Shown here in pieces: positions 4,897 through 9,881 of a stretch of 9,881 bases of DNA (its first letter is position 1; each line of letters opens with the position of its first letter). A model generated the notes under the pieces. That model was not told the DNA's origin, made no database searches, and worked only from the letters and a program-made list of their open reading frames with translations. The stretch is from Dehalococcoidales bacterium. Lineage in GTDB: Bacteria > Chloroflexota > Dehalococcoidia > Dehalococcoidales > UBA5760. The stretch covers positions 1 to 9,881 of the forward strand of contig JAFGFP010000132.1 of NCBI GenBank assembly GCA_016931015.1, written 5' to 3'. Position numbers and translations under genes: made by a program.

Positions 4897-7800
4897 TTGC
4901 CAAAACCTAAAAAGGTCTTAATCATCGGTAGTGGCCCCATTATCATCGGGCAGGCGGCGGAGTTCGACTACGCCGGCACCCAGGCCTGCAAGGCGATGCG
5001 GGAGGAGGGGGTGACCTCGGTGCTGGTTAACTCCAACCCGGCCACCATCATGACCGATGAGGACATCGCCGATACCGTCTATATCGAGCCGCTCACCGTG
5101 GAGGTGGTCGCCCGCATTATCGAGCGCGAGCGCCCCGACGGACTGCTGCCCACTTTGGGCGGGCAGACCGGGCTCAACCTGGCGGTCGATTTGGCCAACG
5201 CCGGCGTTCTGGAGAAATACAAGGTTAAGTCCCTGGGCACGCCGATAGAGACCATCAGGAAAGCAGAAGACCGTAACCTCTTTAAGCAGCTGCTCATGGA
5301 TATCGGCGAGCCGGTGCCGGAGAGCGCCACCGCCAGCACCATCGAGCAGGCGCGGGAAGTCCTGAGTAAGATTGGCCTGCCCGTGGTTATCCGCCCCGCC
5401 TATACCCTGGGGGGGACGGGGGGCGGCATGGCGTACACCCGCGGCGATTTTGAACGAATCGTCAGGGGAGGGTTAGCCGCCAGCCCCATCCATCAGGTGC
5501 TGGTAGAGCAGTCCGTGGTCGGCTGGAAGGAGATAGAGTACGAGGTGATGCGCGACGGCGCCGATAACTGCATCACGGTGTGTAACATGGAGAACATCGA
5601 CCCGATGGGAATCCACACCGGGGACAGCATCGTGGTCGCTCCCAGCCAGACCCTGACCAACAAAGAGTACCAGATGCTGCGCAGCGCCAGCCTCAAGATT
5701 ATCCGCGCCCTGGGCATCGAGGGCGGCTGTAATATTCAGTTCGCCCTTGACCCCAAGAGCCGCCAGTACTACGTCATCGAGGTAAACCCCCGGGTGAGCC
5801 GTTCCTCAGCCCTGGCCAGTAAGGCCACCGGCTACCCCATCGCCCGGGTGGCCGCCAAGATAGCCATCGGCAAGCGGCTCGACGAAATCCCCAACGCCGT
5901 CACCCAGAAGACGCTGGCTTCTTTCGAGCCGGCCCTGGACTACGTGGTGGTCAAGATTCCCCGCTGGCCGTTCGACAAGTTCGCCTCCGGCGACCGGCTT
6001 CTGGGCACCCAGATGAAGGCTACCGGCGAGGTGATGGCTATCGACCGCTGCTTCGAGGCCGCCCTGCAGAAGGCGGTGCGCTCCCTGGAGTTCGGCAAGA
6101 GAACGCTGCTCTGGGAAGACCCCAAGTGGGCGTTAAGGGCTAACGCCAGCTCCTACCCCATGGAAGCCACCGACCTCAGGCTGTGGGCCATCATGGCCGC
6201 CCTGAGAAGAGGGATAAGCGTCGAGGAGATACACCAGCAGACCATGATTGACCTCTGGTTCCTGAACAAGCTGGAGAATATCGTCGGCATGGAGGAGAGG
6301 TTACTTTCCGAACCGCTGACCCCGGAGCTACTGCGTGAGGCGAAGCGCCTCGGCTTCTCCGACGAGCAGGTGGGCACGCTGGCCGACCGGCTCCCCGAGC
6401 AGGTGAGAGAGCTGCGCCACGGCTGGGACATCCGTCCCGTCTACAAGATGGTGGATACCTGCGCCGCCGAGTTCGACGCCGCCACCCCCTACTTCTACAG
6501 CAGCTACGAACAGGAAAACGAGGCCCGGGCCATTACCGAGCCACGGGCGGTGGTTATCGGCAGCGGCCCCATCCGCATCGGGCAGGGTATCGAGTTCGAT
6601 TACTGCAGCGTCCACTCCGCCTGGGCGCTCCAGCAATCCGGCTTTAAGAGCCTGATGATAAACTCCAACCCGGAGACCGTCTCCACCGACTTCGATACCA
6701 GCGACCGCCTCTACTTCGAGGCCCTGGACGAAGAGAGCGTGCGCGACATTCTGGAAAACGAGCGCCCGACGGGCGATAGCTCGGCACCATCCATCGTCCA
6801 GTTCGGCGGCCAGACCGCCATTAACCTGGCCCAGCCCCTGACCCGCAGCGGCATGGGCCTGCTCGGCTCCAGCGCCGAGGTCATCGACCTGGCCGAAGAC
6901 CGGCGCCGCTTCGAGAGCTTCCTCAGCGAGTTGGGGGTTCCCCAGCCGCCGGGAGCCGGGGTAACCTCCGTCGATGAAGCCCTCAAAATCGCCAAGCTCA
7001 TCGGCTATCCGGTACTGGTGCGCCCCAGCTACGTCCTCGGCGGCCGGGCCATGGAGATAGTCCACAACGCCGGCGAGCTGCTCCGCTACCTGAAGCTGGC
7101 TATGGAGCTGGACACGGGACACCCGGTGCTCATTGATAAATATATGGAGGGTAAGGAGGTCGAGGTCGACGCCATCTGCGACGGGGAGACCGTGCTCATC
7201 CCCGGCATCATGGAGCACATCGAGCGCGCCGGCGTCCACAGCGGGGACTCCATGGCCGTCTACCCCGGGGTGAACCTGACCGAGGCGGAGACCGAGACCA
7301 TCACTAGCTACACGATACGCATCGGCCTGGGGCTCAAGGTAAACGGCCTGATGAATATTCAGTTCGTTATCATGCCCAACGGTAACGGCGGGTCGTCGGT
7401 CTACATACTGGAGGTGAACCCGCGCGCCAGCCGCACCGTCCCCTTTATCTCCAAGGTTACCGGCGTGCCCATGGTCAAGGTAGCCACCAAGGTCATGCTC
7501 GGTAAGAGCCTAAAGGAGCAGGGCTATGAGACCGGTCTCCGGCCCAGACAGAAGCTGGTAGCCATTAAAGCCCCCGTCTTCTCCATGTCGAAGCTAACCG
7601 GCGTCGATACCTACCTCGGCCCGGAGATGAAGTCCACCGGCGAGGTGATGGGGATTGACTACACCTTCGAAGCCGCTCTGGCCAAGGCCCTGATGGCGGC
7701 GGGGGCAAACCTGCCTACGCAAGGAACTATGCTCCTCAGCATCGCCGATAGGGACAAGCCGGAGGCCCTGTCCCTAATCCGCAAGTTCGCCGCCGCCGGC

Positions 7801-8130
7801 TACAAGCTCTACGCCACCGAAGGCACCGCGGCCATGATTGAGGCGGCGGAGCTCCCGGTCAAGATGATCAGCAAGAAGTTAAGCGAGGGCCACCCCAATA
7901 TCGTCGACATTATTAACGACGGCACCGTAAGCGGCATCATCAACACCACCACCGGGGGCCGTATCCCCTTGAAGGACGGCTTTGAAATCCGCCGGGCCGC
8001 CGTCGAGAAGCGCGTCCCCTGCTTTACCTCGCTGGATACCGCCCGGGCGGCCCTGGAGGCCGCCATAAACGGCCAGCAGATTTACAGCGTCCAGGCATTC
8101 CCCGAATACCGGAACGGGGGCGCCAAGTGA
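4897..8130 (+). CDS. carB: Carbamoyl phosphate synthase large subunit
   Basis: Makes carbamoyl phosphate from bicarbonate, two ATP and ammonia supplied by CarA. The 1077 residues match the family's usual length (E. coli 1073). Two homologous synthetase halves are clear. The first opens with VLIIGSGPIIIGQAAEFDYAGTQ and has the ATP-grasp glycine loop GGTGGGMAYT near 172-181. The second starts near 549 with VVIGSGPIRIGQGIEFDYCS and has VLGGRAMEIV near 712-721. Both have the VNPR metal-site motif (IEVNPRVSRSSALASKATGYP; LEVNPRASRTVPFISKVTGVP). From about 943 an MGS-like allosteric domain follows (LLSIADRDKPEA, YATEGTA, GIINTTTGG). A small insertion, GDSSAPS, lies before IVQFGGQT in the second half. 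The TTG start, 3 bases after the TIR-like stop, gives MPKPKKVLIIGSGP, the normal CarB opening. The stop overlaps the pyrK GTG. It is intact, so the insertion upstream did not damage it. Confidence 0.97.
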   Translation: MPKPKKVLIIGSGPIIIGQAAEFDYAGTQACKAMREEGVTSVLVNSNPATIMTDEDIADTVYIEPLTVEVVARIIERERPDGLLPTLGGQTGLNLAVDLANAGVLEKYKVKSLGTPIETIRKAEDRNLFKQLLMDIGEPVPESATASTIEQAREVLSKIGLPVVIRPAYTLGGTGGGMAYTRGDFERIVRGGLAASPIHQVLVEQSVVGWKEIEYEVMRDGADNCITVCNMENIDPMGIHTGDSIVVAPSQTLTNKEYQMLRSASLKIIRALGIEGGCNIQFALDPKSRQYYVIEVNPRVSRSSALASKATGYPIARVAAKIAIGKRLDEIPNAVTQKTLASFEPALDYVVVKIPRWPFDKFASGDRLLGTQMKATGEVMAIDRCFEAALQKAVRSLEFGKRTLLWEDPKWALRANASSYPMEATDLRLWAIMAALRRGISVEEIHQQTMIDLWFLNKLENIVGMEERLLSEPLTPELLREAKRLGFSDEQVGTLADRLPEQVRELRHGWDIRPVYKMVDTCAAEFDAATPYFYSSYEQENEARAITEPRAVVIGSGPIRIGQGIEFDYCSVHSAWALQQSGFKSLMINSNPETVSTDFDTSDRLYFEALDEESVRDILENERPTGDSSAPSIVQFGGQTAINLAQPLTRSGMGLLGSSAEVIDLAEDRRRFESFLSELGVPQPPGAGVTSVDEALKIAKLIGYPVLVRPSYVLGGRAMEIVHNAGELLRYLKLAMELDTGHPVLIDKYMEGKEVEVDAICDGETVLIPGIMEHIERAGVHSGDSMAVYPGVNLTEAETETITSYTIRIGLGLKVNGLMNIQFVIMPNGNGGSSVYILEVNPRASRTVPFISKVTGVPMVKVATKVMLGKSLKEQGYETGLRPRQKLVAIKAPVFSMSKLTGVDTYLGPEMKSTGEVMGIDYTFEAALAKALMAAGANLPTQGTMLLSIADRDKPEALSLIRKFAAAGYKLYATEGTAAMIEAAELPVKMISKKLSEGHPNIVDIINDGTVSGIINTTTGGRIPLKDGFEIRRAAVEKRVPCFTSLDTARAALEAAINGQQIYSVQAFPEYRNGGAK

Positions 8131-8933
8131 AACAGGTAACGGCCAGCGTCACCGAGAGCCGCCGGATTCTGCCGGGGATTCTACACCGCTCCGGCCGGAA
8201 GATATCGGGCGTTTACCTTATCCGGCTTAGGTGCCCGGAGATAGCCGGAGAGGCACGTCCGGGGCAGTTCGTCATGGTGAACTGCGGGGAGGAATGTGTC
8301 CTGCCACGCCCCTTCAGCATCCACCAAGCGGACGGCGAGGTTATCGCCCTCTTCTTTAACGTGTGGCAAGACGCTAAAGGCACGCCGTGGCTGGCCCGGC
8401 GTAAGGCCGGTGACGAAGTGAGCCTGTTCGGCCCGCTGGGTAATAACTATACATTAAACCCCGAAGCACGCAGATTGCTGTTAGCTGCCGGCGGTATCGG
8501 GATAGCATCGCTCCGCTTTCTGGCGGATAGCGCCGTTAAGCGGGGGCTAGCGGTGACTTTACTCTGCGGCACGCCCACGAAGCACCAGTACCCGCAGGAG
8601 CTTTTGTCCCCGGAAATAGAGCTGGTGCCGGTTAGCGAGGACGGCAGCGTCGGTAAGAAGGGCCTGATAACCGATTTCCTGCCCGAGTTTACCAACCGGG
8701 CCGACCAGGTCTTTGCCTGCGGGCCGGTCGCGATGTACCGCGCTATGGCCGGGATGCCGGAGCTAAAGGGTAAGCCCGTCCAGGTGTCACTGGAGATGAA
8801 GATGGGCTGCGGGCTGGGGGCCTGCTACGCCTGCACGGTAAAGACCAAGCACGGGCTAAAGCAGGTATGCCGGGACGGGCCGGTCTTCGAGCTGGACGAT
8901 ATTATCTGGGACGAAGTGGATTTAAGCATCTGA
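8127..8933 (+). CDS. pyrK: Dihydroorotate dehydrogenase electron-transfer subunit
   Basis: FAD and [2Fe-2S] subunit that passes electrons from class 1B dihydroorotate dehydrogenase (PyrD) to NAD+. The 268 residues are normal for the family. RPFSIH at 61-66 is the FAD-binding motif of ferredoxin reductase-like proteins, followed by GPLGNNYTL (102-110) and AAGGIGIASLRFLA (120-133) of the nucleotide-binding half, then FACGP (196-200). The C-terminal cluster ligands are Cys228, Cys233, Cys236 and Cys248 in MGCGLGACYACTVK and QVCRDGPVF. The GTG start overlaps the carB stop (GTGA), so the genes are probably translationally coupled. The partner pyrD is not in this window; it may lie elsewhere. An alternative role as an electron-transfer subunit for another oxidoreductase cannot be excluded, but the operon context favours PyrK. 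Confidence 0.93.
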   Translation: MKQVTASVTESRRILPGILHRSGRKISGVYLIRLRCPEIAGEARPGQFVMVNCGEECVLPRPFSIHQADGEVIALFFNVWQDAKGTPWLARRKAGDEVSLFGPLGNNYTLNPEARRLLLAAGGIGIASLRFLADSAVKRGLAVTLLCGTPTKHQYPQELLSPEIELVPVSEDGSVGKKGLITDFLPEFTNRADQVFACGPVAMYRAMAGMPELKGKPVQVSLEMKMGCGLGACYACTVKTKHGLKQVCRDGPVFELDDIIWDEVDLSI

Positions 8934-8936
8934 GCA

Positions 8937-8944
8937 GGGGAGGT
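8937..8944 (+). promoter_or_regulatory. Ribosome-binding site of the yjbQ-like gene
   Basis: GGGGAGGT lies just after the pyrK stop and 6 bases before the ATG at 8951. It fixes this start in preference to in-frame codons further upstream inside pyrK. Confidence 0.75.
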
Positions 8945-8950
8945 AAGGCT

Positions 8951-9367
8951 ATGGTCGTTACCGGGAGAATCAGCCTCGACACCAGAGGCGAGTGCGATAT
9001 TATCGACATCACCCCGCAGGTAGCCGAGCAGGTCGCCCAATCGGGGGTAACTAGCGGCCTGGTTACCGTCTTCGTGGCCGGCTCCACAGCCGGGGTAACC
9101 ACCATTGAGTTTGAGCCCGGACTGGTGAGCGACTTAAAGGGCCTGTGGCAGCGCATCGCCCCCAAGGGAATCCCCTACGACCACGACCGCCGTTGGGGCG
9201 ACGGTAACGGCTACTCCCACGTGCGGGCCTCGCTGCTCGGGGCTTCGCTGGCGGTTCCGGTGAGTGGGAAGGCGCTGGTCTTGGGCACCTGGCAGCAGAT
9301 TGTCCTGGTTGACTTCGATAACCGCCCCCGCTCGCGGGAGATAATCCTGCAGATTATGGGGGACTAG
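8951..9367 (+). CDS. YjbQ-family (UPF0047) protein
   Basis: A 138-residue protein of the YjbQ/UPF0047 family, a small single-domain, usually trimeric fold. Family blocks are visible: CDIIDITPQVAEQV near the N-terminus, SGLVTVFVAGSTAGVTTIEFEPGLVSDL (the TTAG-type active-site strand, here GSTAGVTTIE), YDHDRRWGDGNGYSHVRASLLGASLAVPV, then LVLGTWQQIVLVDFDNRPRSREIILQI. The His of SHVRA and the GTWQ block are typical putative active-site positions. Some members have been linked to secondary thiamine-phosphate synthase activity, but the physiological role is unsettled. The start at 8951 is chosen because of the strong ribosome-binding site and because the family begins close to VTGRISLDT; the open frame upstream lies in pyrK. 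It is 17 bases after pyrK and converges on folE, with one base between the stop codons. Probably co-transcribed with the pyr operon, though no functional link is evident. Confidence 0.9.
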   Translation: MVVTGRISLDTRGECDIIDITPQVAEQVAQSGVTSGLVTVFVAGSTAGVTTIEFEPGLVSDLKGLWQRIAPKGIPYDHDRRWGDGNGYSHVRASLLGASLAVPVSGKALVLGTWQQIVLVDFDNRPRSREIILQIMGD

Positions 9368-9368
9368 G

Positions 9369-9881
9369 CTACCTACCCTGAAGCAGGGTAAAGAACTCGG
9401 CCCTGGTCTCCGGCCGGGAGCGGAAAATGCCTTTCAGCGTTGAGGTAACGATGGCGCTGCCCGGCTTCTTGATACCGCGCATAATCATGCACAGATGCTC
9501 CGCCTGAATCACCACCGCCACGCCGTCGGGCCGGATACCATTGATGATGGCCTCGGCAATCTGAGTGGTCATCCGCTCCTGAATCTGAGGACGCTTGGCC
9601 ACGATTTCCACCACCCGGGCCAGCTTGCTGGCGCCGACCACGCGCCCCTCGCTGTTGGGGATGTAGCCGATGTGGGCCACCCCGTAAAAGGGCAGCAGGT
9701 GATGCTCGCACATGGAATAGAAGGGGATGTCCTTGGCCAACACCATCTCGCGGTGCCCCTCTTCGAAGCTGACCGAGAGCTCCTCTTTAGGGTCTTTACC
9801 CAGCCCCATGAAGAGCTCGGCGTACATCTCGGCGACCCGGGCCGGAGTGCCGAGCAGACCCTCCCGGTTGGGGTTCTCCCC
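9369..9881 (-). CDS. folE: GTP cyclohydrolase I (5' partial)
   Basis: Converts GTP to 7,8-dihydroneopterin triphosphate, the first step of tetrahydrofolate or pterin synthesis. The frame is open to the window edge: upstream of the internal Met at 9827 it reads GENPNREGLLGTPARVAEMY, which is the family's normal N-terminal region, so the true start lies outside. Of the 170 visible residues, zinc ligands are Cys58 and His61 in SMCEHHLLPFYG and Cys131 in QAEHLCMIMRGI. Other family blocks are VVGASKLARVVEIVAKRPQIQERMT and the C-terminal RAEFFTLL. It is on the strand opposite the pyr operon and ends one base from the yjbQ-like stop. No break or missing residue is seen in the visible part. Confidence 0.95.
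   Translation of the reverse strand, partial: GENPNREGLLGTPARVAEMYAELFMGLGKDPKEELSVSFEEGHREMVLAKDIPFYSMCEHHLLPFYGVAHIGYIPNSEGRVVGASKLARVVEIVAKRPQIQERMTTQIAEAIINGIRPDGVAVVIQAEHLCMIMRGIKKPGSAIVTSTLKGIFRSRPETRAEFFTLLQGR
9374..9390. terminator. Possible hairpin at the convergent gene ends
   Basis: TACCCTG (9374-9380), loop AAG, CAGGGTA (9384-9390) is a perfect 7-bp stem inside the last codons of folE and just after the yjbQ-like stop. There is no T run on either side, so it is at best an atypical terminator or an RNA 3'-end stabiliser shared by the converging transcripts. It could equally be chance. Confidence 0.3.

Noticed and set aside
3541..4899. Target-site duplication flanking the insert
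   Set aside because: Purine-rich AAGGGAGATTAAA at the carA end and AAAGGAGTAAA before carB look alike, but both are ribosome-binding-site-like and differ in several positions; not convincing.
6328..7239. Long - strand open frame (303 codons) across carB
   Set aside because: Antisense to conserved carB blocks, with biased composition and no recognisable domain.
8867..8950. Upstream start for the yjbQ-like gene
   Set aside because: The extra residues overlap pyrK's iron-sulfur region in another frame, while a strong ribosome-binding site precedes the ATG at 8951.
9825..9827. Internal ATG as the folE start
   Set aside because: The frame upstream to the window edge reads as the normal GTP cyclohydrolase I N-terminal region, so the gene continues outside.

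Overview
The window is mostly a de novo pyrimidine biosynthesis operon on the + strand: pyrB (5' end cut by the window edge), pyrC, carA, carB and pyrK, then a YjbQ-family gene. A folE gene on the - strand is cut by the right edge. Most genes are GC-rich and abut or overlap by a few bases. The host looks like an anaerobic Chloroflexota bacterium, perhaps Dehalococcoidia-like. I base this on gene order, codon choice and the PyrK-type electron-transfer subunit; it is recall-based inference, not a computed placement.

Layout: 1-1122 pyrB, an aspartate carbamoyltransferase catalytic chain fused to a PyrI-like zinc ribbon and a further C-terminal tail. 1115-2461 pyrC. 2458-3564 carA. 3565-4896 is an interruption: a small DUF559-type PD-(D/E)XK nuclease gene, a 116-base intergenic region with an inverted pair of hairpin-forming repeats, and an AT-rich gene for a protein with a C-terminal TIR-like domain. 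4897-8130 carB (TTG start). 8127-8933 pyrK. 8951-9367 yjbQ-like. 9369-9881 folE, reverse strand, converging on yjbQ with one base between the stop codons.

CarA and CarB make carbamoyl phosphate, PyrB joins it to aspartate, and PyrC closes the ring to dihydroorotate. PyrK would pass electrons from dihydroorotate oxidation to NAD+ together with a PyrD that is not in this window. The pyrB/pyrC, pyrC/carA and carB/pyrK junctions all overlap, so the two-gene cassette between the two carbamoyl phosphate synthetase subunits is the one break in an otherwise tightly coupled operon.

The most interesting part is that cassette. The two repeats beside the nuclease gene are 33-base, ungapped, inverted copies of each other (26/33 identical by hand alignment). 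Each folds into a perfect 9-bp hairpin, and the stem difference between copies is compensated. The nuclease reading frame ends inside one repeat. This suggests a nuclease-associated palindromic repeat element, here carrying a TIR-like, possibly defence-related gene. The fused, modified PyrB is the second point of interest. There is no gene-free stretch over 300 bases.
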